A stretch of 35,271 nt of DNA from Candidatus Kaiserbacteria bacterium (GCA_016186765.1 JACPLD010000002.1:1-35271); one strand, 5' to 3'; shown: positions 1 to 8,003, counted from the stretch's first letter. Numbers and translations: made by a program. The notes: generated from the letters alone by a model not told the origin.

Positions 1-876
1 GCAGGTTCCGAAGTTTCCGACCAACATGACCCCGCCAAAGCCGGTTCCCTGTCCGGTCGTCGTCGCGACGAAGTAGACTGGCGTTGCAGAACTCGTTGCC
101 GCAGCCTGGATACAAAAGCCTTGCGTTGCCCCCGTTGCCGAGAGGGTCAGCGTAGAGGTTCCTGTCGAGCTGTTCGTAAGACCGCCATAGATCCTGGTCG
201 CCCCCGTTACCTGCAGCGTGCTTGAGCCTACGACGGCTCCGACGACGGTAAATTGGCCTGTAGAAACTGTCGAAGAAGCTTGGGAAATGAAGCCTGCTGC
301 CTGCGTCTCGAGACCCGTAAGACGGAATGCGGCAGATACCGAAGAAGACGCCGTCGATTGGAAGCCGGCAAGGGACGAGAGGCCTGATACGCCGAGTGTG
401 CTTTGCGTGGAGATGGCGCCTGCGGACGTTGTCGTTGCGTTGCCATTCACCCAGAGGTTGCCCGAGAGCGTTTGGTTGGTAGACGAGGCCTGTTGGAGCG
501 AAGTGTTGCCGCTCACTGTCAGCGTACTGTAGAGCGTCGTAGCATCTGTCACTTGCAGCGTACTAGATCCTACAATGGCTCCAACGACGGTAAATTGGCC
601 TGAAGAAATCGTCGAGGATGCCTGAGAGATAAAGCCCGCAACATTTGTCTCAAGACCTGTGAGACGGAAAGCGGCAGATACCGAAGAAGACGCCGTCGAT
701 TGGAAGCCGGCAAGGGACGAGAGACCTGATACATCAAGTGTCCCGCCTGTCGATATGTTCGCCGAGATGGTCGTAGCGGCTTGCACCGCTACTACACCGA
801 ATAATAGTATGCTCGCAACGACGATGCCGAGCGTAAACCAGCTTGCGTTGTAAGCCCAATCCGTAAAACCTTTCAT
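1..876 (-). CDS. Secreted repeat-rich surface protein (adhesin-like), 3' end cut off by the window
   Basis: The minus strand is open for 292 codons from an ATG at 876 to the window edge with no stop, so the gene continues to the left. The first 34 residues form a signal peptide or membrane anchor (hydrophobic core about residues 14-31, ending VQAA). The rest is Ser/Thr/Ala/Gly-rich and contains two copies of a unit of about 114 residues, starting near residues 47 and 161 and sharing GLSSLAGFQSTASSSVSAAF. Such composition is typical of exported beta-rich surface proteins of CPR bacteria. I do not recognise a named family, so the function is inferred only as cell-surface or adhesive. A weak TAAATT box ends six bases before the ATG. 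Confidence 0.8.
   Translation of the reverse strand, partial: MKGFTDWAYNASWFTLGIVVASILLFGVVAVQAATTISANISTGGTLDVSGLSSLAGFQSTASSSVSAAFRLTGLETNVAGFISQASSTISSGQFTVVGAIVGSSTLQVTDATTLYSTLTVSGNTSLQQASSTNQTLSGNLWVNGNATTTSAGAISTQSTLGVSGLSSLAGFQSTASSSVSAAFRLTGLETQAAGFISQASSTVSTGQFTVVGAVVGSSTLQVTGATRIYGGLTNSSTGTSTLTLSATGATQGFCIQAAATSSATPVYFVATTTGQGTGFGGVMLVGNFGTC
190..738 (-). repeat. In-gene tandem repeat, 342-base unit (about 1.6 copies)
   Basis: The stretches 331-388 and 673-730 are almost identical at DNA level, and 220-264 resembles 562-606. The spacing is 342 bases, or 114 codons, so the frame is kept. Near identity at third codon positions suggests recent duplication or gene conversion within this surface-protein gene. 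The second copy decays after about position 190. Confidence 0.85.
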
Positions 877-937
877 ACAATAAATTTAGGAATAAAATTG
901 ATAATTAATAATTGCGACCTTGATTTCTAAGAAAGCA

Positions 938-955
938 CAGGGAGTGAACTCCCTG
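938..955 (-). terminator. Possible terminator hairpin after the TPR reading frame
   Basis: A perfect 7-bp stem CAGGGAG/CTCCCTG closes a 4-base loop, about 80 bases past the stop at 1034 on the minus strand. Only a broken T-rich stretch follows, so termination strength is uncertain. Confidence 0.4.
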
Positions 956-1012
956 CACGCCTCTGGATTGTACACCCCGCTCATTAAGCGCTTGGTGGCG
1001 CAATATCGATAC

Positions 1013-1021
1013 TGTGGATAA
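1013..1021 (-). other. Perfect match to the DnaA-box consensus (TTATCCACA)
   Basis: TGTGGATAA on the plus strand is the reverse complement of the consensus 9-mer. It is isolated, with no cluster of boxes, AT-rich unwinding region or dnaA/dnaN gene nearby, so it may be chance. Confidence 0.25.
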
Positions 1022-1033
1022 GTTTGCAAGATT

Positions 1034-1918
1034 TTACTGCGCTTCCCCGAGAGCCTGCAGGAAGTTTGCATCGGTTTCGACGAGACTAGGTGCTTTCTCA
1101 CGAAGCTCCTTGACAATCTCACGAGAGTGCTCCGGGTTCCCTGCGAGAAACTCGGCTTTCGCAAGGTCATAAAGGACAGGATAGTTTCCAGACTCTGCCG
1201 CAACGACGTCCTTTAGAAAGCGGACTGCATTCTCCCAATCTTCAGCTGTAATGTAGTAGCGTGAGGCGCGACGTGCCGTGTTGGTGTCTTGCTTCGTATA
1301 GGCTGCAAGACCTTTTTCAGCCCACTCTTTCGCCAAAGCCGGCTCCCCGAGTACTTGGTAGAGTGTTGCGATGATGTAGTGAGGCTCTGCAAAGTTTGGT
1401 ACGAGCTCCGAGTAGGTTTTCAACTCACCTACAGCTTCCTCATAGTACTGCCGCTTGCCGGCACTTCCGTGTGGCAAGGCATCCCCTTTCTTAATGGACA
1501 CATTGGCAAGTAAGTAGCGCGGCTGTATGCGCTTCGGTGATAGCTCGATGGCGCGGGCGAGCACATCACGGACATACTCCTCCTCCGGTTCCTCTCCATT
1601 TGGTGCAAGGTCGAGCACGTGCGCATAGTATGTGACAGTGCGCGCATCATACGGATACTTCTCGTAGTTACTCTCAAGGACATCGCGCGCCGCACGATAC
1701 GCGATCAATCGCTCCTCACCAGCAAGCTGCACCACTTGACGCTCCGAGTACCACTCATAGACTTGGTAGCCGTACTCCATGTCGGCAAAGGTGCCGAGCT
1801 TCAACCCCTTCTCTATCGCGCCTACCGAGCGACGAGCATCGACAAGCTGATAAAGGTACCCCTGCGCGAGCGCAATATTCGCGCGAAGTGGTTGGATTGA
1901 TACGGGATAGATGAGGAG
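1034..1918 (-). pseudogene. TPR tail of the O-antigen-ligase-like protein, separated by a frameshift
   Basis: From LLIYPVSIQP onward (about 1918) this frame encodes a coherent helical TPR-like protein of about 294 residues ending LQALGEAQ. Recognisable repeat helices lie around NIALAQGYLYQLVDARR, PHYIIATLYQVLGEPALAKE and YYITAEDWENAVRFLKDV. The residues before about 1918 in this frame are low-complexity noise. The upstream gene loses its own coherence at nearly the same place, in the frame one base away. CPR O-antigen-ligase-like proteins commonly carry such a TPR tail, so this is best read as the C-terminal half of one split gene. The cause could be a real mutation, a small deletion or an assembly error. 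Independent expression from a cryptic internal start is possible but no promoter or start is evident. Confidence 0.7.
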
Positions 1919-3272
1919 ATTCCGGCACACCGCGCAAACGCCACACGAGCATGCTCGCAAAAAGTATGAGGAAGATCCACAGCGTGAGCGCCGTGTCGAA
2001 GACAAAGAAATTCTGCACGGCGTAGACGATAGCGATAAGCGAAAAGAGCAAGCCGCGGTATCGCTCCCCTGTGTCAGCCGATTTGAGAAGTCGCCACGAT
2101 TCGTACATGAATGCGCCGATCAATACGAGGTACAAGAGAAGGCCGGGAATTCCATGCTGCACGAGGTAGTCGAGAAACGCGTTGTGCGTTCGATCGAACC
2201 ATTGCTCGACGATTTTCGTCGGATCATAAAACCTGTTGAATGCGACCGCGATATGTTCGGAGCCGAGGCCGAGCAAGAGTTCTTTGGGATTCTGGAGCGC
2301 CTCTGCAACCACGTTTTGCCAAATGAAGAGCCGGCTTTCAACGGTCGTCTCTGAAAGTGATATCGCTGCGAGACGCTGTATCGGCGCGAACGGCGCCGAT
2401 GCGAGCTGCGAGTGAAACGTAATGAACAGCGCAGCAACCACCAAGACGCCGAGAAGGCCAAAGCGTGCATACGTTCGGTACCCGCCTACGCCAAGGCTTC
2501 GGCGGGCAGGTCGCTCACTGCCCCCTGCTTCGCTAAAGCTTCGCAGGGCAGGCCTCCATGCGTAGTAGGCGAGCGCGACAAACCCCGCAGCCACCATCGC
2601 GAGCAACGTACCGCGCGTAGCCGCAGCGAGAATTCCCAAGAGCTGAAGTGCCGCAGCAGCGTATGCCCACTTCTGCCATGTGCCCCTCAAATCCCGCGCG
2701 AGCAAGAGGGTGACAAAAAACGAGAGCGCTATGTAGCTCGCAAAGAACGTGGGATTGCCGAAGGTGCTTGAAACGCGCTCCGCTTCACCCGGAAGAAGTG
2801 GAATATCGATGCCGCTTGCCCATTGGAGCCATTGCAAAACACCAAAGAGCGCCGAGAGCGATGCCGTCCACACGATCACAGCAAAGAGACGTTTGATAAA
2901 TGCCTCATCTGCATAGATGAGCGTGAGATAGAAGAATCCCGCAAGCGCGGTCAAGGTGAGAAGTCCGTCTCCGCGATCGAAGATCGACCAGAAGCTGTGA
3001 TAGAAATCGACTCCTACGAGCGAGCTGACATACGTCCATACGAGAAGCGTCGCAGGAATCCACGTGAGCGGATTCCGGAGCCGCGCGAAATAGAACTGCC
3101 TTCCCGATAGAGCGAGAGCTGCAAATGCAGCAAGCGCGAGAAGAAAGAAGCCTTGAATGAGGAGCGTCTTTGGCGTGAGGTAGGGGTACAGGAGTCCACC
3201 AATGTAGACGAGCGTGAAAACGGCGGGGGCGAGGAGAAGATATGGGAAAGCGCGCTCAAGAGTTTCTCTCAT
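1755..3272 (-). CDS. O-antigen ligase/polymerase-like (Wzy/WaaL) membrane protein, C-terminus frameshifted
   Basis: This is a polytopic inner-membrane protein with roughly ten hydrophobic helices between residues 10 and 440. A long external loop holds the region ESRLFIWQNVVAEALQNPKE and the segment FDRTHNAFLDYLVQHGIPGL, which matches the R-x-H-N-x-x-L-x-x-x-x-x-G signature of the Wzy/WaaL fold. The family joins or polymerises lipid-linked glycans at the outer face of the membrane; the substrate here is unknown. Its ATG overlaps the upstream TPR gene by four bases (ATGA), so the two are translationally coupled. Coherent sequence ends near residue 455 (about 1908), after which the last 50 residues look like out-of-frame translation. 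The TPR tail continues one frame over. Two palindromic elements add residues at about positions 245-264. Confidence 0.8.
   Translation of the reverse strand: MRETLERAFPYLLLAPAVFTLVYIGGLLYPYLTPKTLLIQGFFLLALAAFAALALSGRQFYFARLRNPLTWIPATLLVWTYVSSLVGVDFYHSFWSIFDRGDGLLTLTALAGFFYLTLIYADEAFIKRLFAVIVWTASLSALFGVLQWLQWASGIDIPLLPGEAERVSSTFGNPTFFASYIALSFFVTLLLARDLRGTWQKWAYAAAALQLLGILAAATRGTLLAMVAAGFVALAYYAWRPALRSFSEAGGSERPARRSLGVGGYRTYARFGLLGVLVVAALFITFHSQLASAPFAPIQRLAAISLSETTVESRLFIWQNVVAEALQNPKELLLGLGSEHIAVAFNRFYDPTKIVEQWFDRTHNAFLDYLVQHGIPGLLLYLVLIGAFMYESWRLLKSADTGERYRGLLFSLIAIVYAVQNFFVFDTALTLWIFLILFASMLVWRLRGVPESPHLSRINPTTSREYCARAGVPLSACRCSSLGRRDREGVEARHLCRHGVRLPSL
2481..2506. repeat. Palindromic element, family A, copy 1 (inside the Wzy-like gene)
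   Basis: Arms CCCGCC and GGCGGG flank a 14-base asymmetric core, which read on the minus strand is GAAGCCTTGGCGTA. It is in frame in the host gene and encodes part of the insertion ARRSLGVGG in an external or loop segment. Confidence 0.75.
2523..2548. repeat. Palindromic element, family A, copy 2 (inside the Wzy-like gene)
   Basis: Arms CCCTGC and GCAGGG flank the core GAAGCTTTAGCGAA (minus strand). It lies 16 bases from copy 1, and together they insert about 20 residues (including RSFSEAGGS) between predicted membrane helices without breaking the frame. Confidence 0.75.
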
Positions 3273-3985
3273 GAAGCGCGGAGACGGGCGATTTCGCCCC
3301 TAATCGTCGGCACGTTGCCGCCCATGAGACGCTCCATTTCTCGCAGCGCTTCGATTGCCTCTTGCGTCATGCCGATGCTTTCATACCACTGTGCCTTGAT
3401 CTGCTGAATCTCGGGAGCTGTACCTTCGAGCCCCACTTCCGCCTCGCCAAATGCTGCCTCGATCGCTGCGGTGTCTTCTGCAAAGTGTGCGATAAGAAAT
3501 TGGATGCGCGCGGTGTGGTACTCAGCAATCTGCGACTGGGCTTCGACGGCACGAGCGTACGCGATGCGCGCCGTATTGAGAGCGCCGAGCCGCTCCATGA
3601 GAGCGCCGAGATTCCGCCATGCGAGACCGGTCTTCGTCGAATCGATTCTAAGGGCGCGCCCGAGATATTCATACGCTGCCTTGCCATCTCCGAGAAGCTC
3701 GTACTGATTGGCAATACTCACGTAAAGAATGTAGTCGGTTGGGTCGTCATTCGCGCCGCTCTGGTCGCCTCCCAAGAGACCCTCGGAGCGAGCGATCTCA
3801 TCGCGCGCGCGCTTCTCGAGTTCACTATTGCCCTCGTACGAACCCTGGAAATCCCACGAGGAGATCGCATCGCCCTCCGCAACAGGAAGCGGATGCGCTT
3901 GATTGCCGAATAGAAACCACGCGCCTCCGGCAATGAGTGCGGCGGCAACGATGCCGATAAGGATGTTCTTGTTTGTATTTTGCAT
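3269..3985 (-). CDS. Membrane-anchored TPR protein
   Basis: The protein has 238 residues. Residues 8-26 form a single N-terminal transmembrane helix after a short cytoplasmic stretch. The remainder is exported and helical, with TPR-like repeats around residues 85-205 (DYILYVSIANQYELLGDGKA, GLAWRNLGALMERLGALNTA, QWYESIGMTQEAIEALREME). TPRs mediate protein contacts. The overlap with the O-antigen-ligase-like gene suggests it is a partner in the same envelope-glycan process, which is inference. The start is supported by an extended -10 box ending six bases before the ATG. I do not recognise a more specific family. Confidence 0.8.
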   Translation of the reverse strand: MQNTNKNILIGIVAAALIAGGAWFLFGNQAHPLPVAEGDAISSWDFQGSYEGNSELEKRARDEIARSEGLLGGDQSGANDDPTDYILYVSIANQYELLGDGKAAYEYLGRALRIDSTKTGLAWRNLGALMERLGALNTARIAYARAVEAQSQIAEYHTARIQFLIAHFAEDTAAIEAAFGEAEVGLEGTAPEIQQIKAQWYESIGMTQEAIEALREMERLMGGNVPTIRGEIARLRAS

Positions 3986-3991
3986 GGGGAG

Positions 3992-4021
3992 AGTATATCA
4001 GAAACAGGTTTTAGGTGTCAG
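3992..4021 (-). promoter_or_regulatory. Promoter of the TPR/Wzy operon, leaderless type
   Basis: On the minus strand CTGACA (4021-4016) and TGATATACT (4000-3992) are 18 bases apart counting to TATACT. Six bases (CTCCCC) separate the -10 from the ATG, so the transcript should begin at or next to the start codon. Confidence 0.65.
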
Positions 4022-4029
4022 ATGTCAGC
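4004..4029. repeat. Degenerate intergenic repeat (AGGTTTTAGGTGTCAG type)
   Basis: This is a short run of GGTTT/AGGTGTCAG-like words, similar to stretches at 20487, 34180, 35098 and 35231. It overlaps the -35 box of the TPR promoter. Confidence 0.4.
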
Positions 4030-4030
4030 T

Positions 4031-4085
4031 GAATATCAAGGACGGTCCTTGATACGCGGATTCCTAAGGACCGTCCTTGATATTC
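4031..4085. repeat. Perfect 20-bp inverted repeat
   Basis: The 20 bases at 4031-4050 are exactly the reverse complement of 4066-4085, with a 15-base spacer. Each arm is itself nearly palindromic (AAGGAC/GTCCTT). It lies between the S-layer terminator and the TPR promoter. It may be a mobile repeat remnant, operator or terminator; the sequence does not decide. Confidence 0.85.
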
Positions 4086-4098
4086 AATGGCGCAACGC

Positions 4099-4134
4099 AA
4101 AACCCCTCGCCGATTGACGAGGGGTTTTGGTTTT
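4099..4134 (-). terminator. Strong intrinsic terminator of the S-layer-like gene
   Basis: An 11-bp stem AAAACCCCTCG/CGAGGGGTTTT with an 8-base loop lies 50 bases past the stop on the minus strand, and the stem itself ends in a T run. It is symmetric enough to act in both directions. Confidence 0.85.
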
Positions 4135-4178
4135 GTTGGGCCGAATCCCAACCGGAGTTCTCCGAGGAGAACTTAGGA

Positions 4179-7100
4179 CTAGTTACACGACGTACCACTT
4201 GTACTTGCCGTACAGGTGCGGAAGTCGTTGTCAACGTCCTTCACGAGGTAGCCGTTCGTCCAGTCGGTCGTAGTGAGTCCGTGGGACGAGGCCGACTTGT
4301 CAGACCACACGAGGTCGTAGCCTTCAGCCTGCACGTTCGCGGTATTGTTCGTGACCGCAGCGCTGTCTTCCTCGATGTCAATCGTGATCGAGTCGTTCGT
4401 GTCCCAACCCGTGACCGTCGTCGCGCGAAGCTCATAGGTCTTTGTCGAACCTGCACCTATCTCCTGGGCTGCACCCGCGAAGGTCGTGCTCGCGATTGTA
4501 GTCCCTACGTTGAGCGAGGTAACGCCGAGCGCCGTACCGAGATTGGCAACGTCGTGGAGCTCGAAGCCCGAGAACGACGTGCCGGTCGTGGCGATGTTGA
4601 ACGTGACCTTGTAGAGTTCGATCGAGCCGGCTTGGTCAGCCGTTACCGTGAATCGGTAGAGGCCAGAGCCTGCTACAACAGCGTTGGATAGACCACTGGT
4701 GGTCTTCGCAAAGACCGGAACAGACTTCCTCACGTACTTCGTACCGTAACCCGAATTGGCCGCGGAGTTGACGTCGGCGCTTGCCGCCGAAGGATCCGTG
4801 TTGCCTGCCGAATCAATAGCCTTGAAGCCACTCTCGTGGGAGATCAAGACCGAGATCGCAGCAGCCGAGTGGGAGCCGGAACTGATGAGAGGAATGTCGA
4901 CGTAGACGTCTAGATCTCTCGATTCGTTCTGTGGTACGTACATCGTGAGACCGGTGAAGGTCGCCGTCGCGTACTGCTGCGCGCCTGTTGTGAGCGCCTG
5001 CGAAGCAGTCTGCTCTACGCCATTCACGTCCTTGTACTTCAGGGTCACGTTCGAGACGGACGTTGCCGCGTCGTTCGGGACCTTGATGCGGAGCTCTTGG
5101 ATGGTGAAGCTCGCGTTCTGGCCGTCGAAGTCGAACTTACCGACGTGGACCATGGAGCTGCCCGCGATCACGTTGGAGTTGACCGGCGTGCCTGCGTCAC
5201 GAGTGACCGTCAAGGTGCCGGAGCCGACCGTGATGGTTTGGAGTGCTTGATCAGAGCCGATCGTTACCGACTGACCCGTGACTGCACCCGTACCACCCGT
5301 TGACGTGTCGAGTGTTGCAACGATGGTTCCCGCAGGAATACCACTCTTGAGGTTCGCGACGACATTGATGGTCTTCGTCTGCGAAGCTCCCATCGCAACG
5401 TTCACGGAGTACGTGTTCGAGCTTGCGGCGGAAGACTTCGTCGTACCGATCTGCGCACCCGTCGCATTGTCGACAAGACGCATGTCGGTGAGAGACGCCG
5501 AGTTGTTGCCGGCGAGCTCAATGACGATCGTGTTCACGTTGACTCCCTCGGTAGAACCGGTGGAGAGCGTGAAGCTTCCGATCTTCGCGTTGTTCGTGCC
5601 TGCAACCATCGTCTGGTTGCCGTAGCCGGAAGCTTTCGTACCCGAGAGGCTCGAAGAGGTGATCGTCCTCGAGTTGCCCTCAACTTCCGCGATGAAGGCA
5701 CCGATCCGATTACCGGATTTCATGCCTTCGGTGTCTGCAACCGCGACCGCTACGCCAACGTCGACTGTTTCGGTGTTGGTATAGTCCGTGGCATTGGACT
5801 GCTTGGCATCACCGTAGATCTCCACAACGTGGGTCTTACCCGCAGTGAGGATCATGGATGAGCCGAGTGTCGTTGTCGCACCCGTAGCCACTGTGATGTC
5901 AGCTGTAGAGCCAACCTGCACGCCGTCGAACATGATGCGCACGTTGTCCATCGTGCCGTTAGAGGAGCTGGTGTCGACGTCGACGCCGAGTGCCTCAACC
6001 TTTAGGTTGTCACCCGCTGCGCGGAATTCGAAGCGGCTCCAGAGAACTCCAGTGGAAGCTACTGCCACGTTCTCCGTAGGAGAGGTGTTGGACTTCACGA
6101 TCGAGAGACTTACGCCTTCGACTGTGTTAGCCGATACCGCTGTCGGCGCTGTTGGCGCGAGAGGCTGTCCGAGTTCCGAGTCAACCAAGAGGATGTCTGT
6201 TCCCCTGCGGACCTGGAAGTCGAACGTCTCGCCCGAGGTGCCCAAGATATCGCCAACGAGACGGATCTCGTTGCCACCCGTCTCAAGTTTTATCGGGTTT
6301 GCCGAGAAGTCGAAGACGAGCTTGTCCTTCGTCGTCGACTGGATAACCGAGCCGACTTGCACGCCCTTGATGTAGAGCTTGAAGTTCGCGAAGTCGGTGT
6401 CTTTGGTCGAGCCGCGGTTCTCGAACTGAATCGAGTGCAGGTACGACGCGCGGTTGTTCACCGTGAGCGTTGCCTGGAAGACCGTCACTTCGTTCGCGGG
6501 AGCAAACGTGCCGCCCGTGGGCGTTACTGCACCCCACGTCGCCGTCGCGATAGTCGCGTTGGAGATGAGGTGCAGGTTGCCCGAGATCGGGAGCACAACG
6601 GACGGGTCAAGCGGCGCGGAGGCCGTGACGCCCGTCAGCTGCACGCCGACCTGGTTGCCGTTCGTCGAGCCGATGTCGGCGCGAACGCCAACTGTCACCG
6701 AGCCGTTCGCGGGAACCGTGAAGACTCCCGCCGTGTCGTTGAAGCTGAAGTTACCGCTCGAGATGCCTGCCGGATCGGTGATACGGCGAGCACCATCGTA
6801 GAGGTAGATGTTGCCCAAGTCGGAGTCTGTCGAGACGCCGATGCGCTTGAACGCAATGTTCGTGACTGTGACAGGCACGCCCGAGCCGTTCGTGAAGGTG
6901 AACTTCGCGAGGAGGGCGATACCCTGACTCTTGACGATCGTGCTAGCCGCCGGATTATCAGCAGCGAGCATGACGCGGAGTCCTGCGCCTACCGGAACCG
7001 GAGGTGGTGCGCCCGGAGTTACCGGAGGAGTCACCGGTCCTGCGCAGAGAGCGTTTGCCTTCGCGCGCGTGATCGGGCCCCAGAAGCCGGCCGTCGGCGT

Positions 7101-7484
7101 GATGCCGTTTGCCGCCTGGAATGCCGAGACCGCCGCCTTGGTGCGAGCACCGAAGTAGCTGGTCTCATTGCCCGGAGAGCCAGCGCCTGTCGAGGCGATA
7201 ACTGCACCGTGAGCGTTGAGGAATTGCTGAATCCACATCACTTCACCGCCCGAGTTTCCCATCGAGTGGTTCCTTGTGAATGTGTAGCAGCCAGCGCCTG
7301 CGGGAGCGGTTGTCGTGCCGCCCTGCAGCGCTGCGATTTGTGCGAGCAATGCCTGGATCTGTACCTGAAGGTCGGCAATCGTCTGCGCTTTCGCCGGAGT
7401 GGCGAACGCAAACGAGAGCGTGACGATCAAGCCAAGACCAAGAGCAACTGCCGCAACATTTTTTGTTGCTAATGCTTTACTCAT
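4179..7484 (-). CDS. S-layer-like secreted protein with peptidoglycan-binding-like domain
   Basis: The protein has 1101 residues from the ATG at 7484, which precedes a clear signal peptide (residues 1-33, ending PAKA). An upstream in-frame extension was rejected because it would bury that signal. After cleavage come a short coiled coil (IADLQVQIQALLAQIAALQ, residues 36-54), a peptidoglycan-binding-like domain (about 66-147, with GEVMWIQQFLN and YFGARTKAAVSAFQAANGI), a Pro-rich linker (150-166) and about 900 residues of Thr/Ser/Val/Gly-rich beta-sandwich repeats. The C-terminus has two cysteines. This architecture is common in abundant surface proteins of Parcubacteria. A structural S-layer role is inferred from domain order, size, structured leader and strong terminator. 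Confidence 0.8.
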   Translation of the reverse strand: MSKALATKNVAAVALGLGLIVTLSFAFATPAKAQTIADLQVQIQALLAQIAALQGGTTTAPAGAGCYTFTRNHSMGNSGGEVMWIQQFLNAHGAVIASTGAGSPGNETSYFGARTKAAVSAFQAANGITPTAGFWGPITRAKANALCAGPVTPPVTPGAPPPVPVGAGLRVMLAADNPAASTIVKSQGIALLAKFTFTNGSGVPVTVTNIAFKRIGVSTDSDLGNIYLYDGARRITDPAGISSGNFSFNDTAGVFTVPANGSVTVGVRADIGSTNGNQVGVQLTGVTASAPLDPSVVLPISGNLHLISNATIATATWGAVTPTGGTFAPANEVTVFQATLTVNNRASYLHSIQFENRGSTKDTDFANFKLYIKGVQVGSVIQSTTKDKLVFDFSANPIKLETGGNEIRLVGDILGTSGETFDFQVRRGTDILLVDSELGQPLAPTAPTAVSANTVEGVSLSIVKSNTSPTENVAVASTGVLWSRFEFRAAGDNLKVEALGVDVDTSSSNGTMDNVRIMFDGVQVGSTADITVATGATTTLGSSMILTAGKTHVVEIYGDAKQSNATDYTNTETVDVGVAVAVADTEGMKSGNRIGAFIAEVEGNSRTITSSSLSGTKASGYGNQTMVAGTNNAKIGSFTLSTGSTEGVNVNTIVIELAGNNSASLTDMRLVDNATGAQIGTTKSSAASSNTYSVNVAMGASQTKTINVVANLKSGIPAGTIVATLDTSTGGTGAVTGQSVTIGSDQALQTITVGSGTLTVTRDAGTPVNSNVIAGSSMVHVGKFDFDGQNASFTIQELRIKVPNDAATSVSNVTLKYKDVNGVEQTASQALTTGAQQYATATFTGLTMYVPQNESRDLDVYVDIPLISSGSHSAAAISVLISHESGFKAIDSAGNTDPSAASADVNSAANSGYGTKYVRKSVPVFAKTTSGLSNAVVAGSGLYRFTVTADQAGSIELYKVTFNIATTGTSFSGFELHDVANLGTALGVTSLNVGTTIASTTFAGAAQEIGAGSTKTYELRATTVTGWDTNDSITIDIEEDSAAVTNNTANVQAEGYDLVWSDKSASSHGLTTTDWTNGYLVKDVDNDFRTCTASTSGTSCN

Positions 7485-7618
7485 AGTTAATGTTTGACCT
7501 TTCTCCAGCTGTGTAAGCAGCTGGAAGCACACACACTCTTTCGACGAGAGTGCGCATGCATTTGTGTGTCTTCTAATGACTAATAACTGAAGACAACTTA
7601 ATAATCGGGCTTTCGCCC
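7485..7618 (-). promoter_or_regulatory. Structured 5' leader of the S-layer-like mRNA
   Basis: Several hairpins precede the start. They are CCAGCTG/CAGCTGG (7505-7511 with 7518-7524), CACTCT/AGAGTG (7534-7539 with 7547-7552) nested in an ACACACA/TGTGTGT pairing, and GGGC-TTTC-GCCC (7607-7618). A GGAGAAAGG stretch lies about 13 bases before the ATG as a distant Shine-Dalgarno candidate. Stable leader hairpins would suit a long-lived abundant mRNA. The promoter is uncertain: TTCAAA and TATCGT, 17 bases apart near 7679-7707, are one weak option. Confidence 0.5.
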
Positions 7619-7703
7619 TCATATCGTTTTCGCTCGCTCGGAAATGAAAATTCGACTTCCATTTCGGGAGAGAGGCGGAACGATAATTTTGCTAGCCCCT
7701 GTT

Positions 7704-7783
7704 TTGAAGTTGGAAGTGAGAAATTGGAAATTTGAAAATGCGCTTTGCATCACCTAACTTCTAACCTCTAACTTCCAACCTCT
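7704..7783. repeat. Facing pair of degenerate GAAGTTGGAAGT-type repeats
   Basis: GAAGTTGGAAGTGAG-like words at about 7705-7725 face CTAACTTCTAACCTCTAACT-like words at 7754-7783. They form an imperfect inverted repeat in the gene-free stretch 7485-8229. Confidence 0.5.
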
Positions 7784-7991
7784 ACTCCGGGGATTAGCAG
7801 CAAGAATGTTAGACCGTCATTCATCCGTGCAATCGTATCCGGACATATCCAGAAATTCTGGAGTACTTCTTCTGAGTGGCTGACCGCCACCCGTTCGTTA
7901 CCCACTATGCGAATGTCAGAGAACAAAGCGTTAGAGCAAAACTGCTTCCCGCTTTCATCGGAAACTAATGCGACCCCCTGAGAGGCGCATC
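7780..7991 (-). ncRNA. Possible structured small RNA (unassigned)
   Basis: This part of the 745-base gene-free stretch begins just after a TATAAT box on the minus strand. Its predicted 5' end CCTCT..GGGG can pair with CCCC..AGAGG about 200 bases later, which would close the molecule. Internal hairpins include GTGGC/GCCAC and CCAGA/TCTGG. The layout resembles a 6S-like or other end-paired RNA, but I could not match 6S, SRP, tmRNA or RNase P signature sequences. A 76-codon frame beginning TTG also spans the region, so a small protein is the alternative. Confidence 0.25.
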
Positions 7992-7997
7992 CCGACA

Positions 7998-8003
7998 ATT
8001 ATA
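7998..8003 (-). promoter_or_regulatory. Isolated TATAAT box
   Basis: A perfect -10 hexamer on the minus strand sits seven bases before an ATG that opens only 11 codons, and at the edge of the possible small RNA. No convincing -35 was seen. Confidence 0.35.

Noticed and set aside
6357-7472. Plus-strand open frame of 371 codons opposite the S-layer-like gene
   Set aside because: It is a very Arg-rich product with no family features, overlapping a well-supported secreted protein with signal peptide and domains.
7485-7622. 46-codon N-terminal extension of the S-layer-like protein
   Set aside because: It would put a Cys-rich segment ahead of a clear signal peptide, and its codons coincide with leader hairpins.
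7768-7998. 76-codon minus-strand frame starting TTG
   Set aside because: There is no recognisable family, and the start overlaps a TATAAT box. An open frame of this length is not unusual by chance at this base composition. It was listed instead as a possible structured RNA at low confidence.
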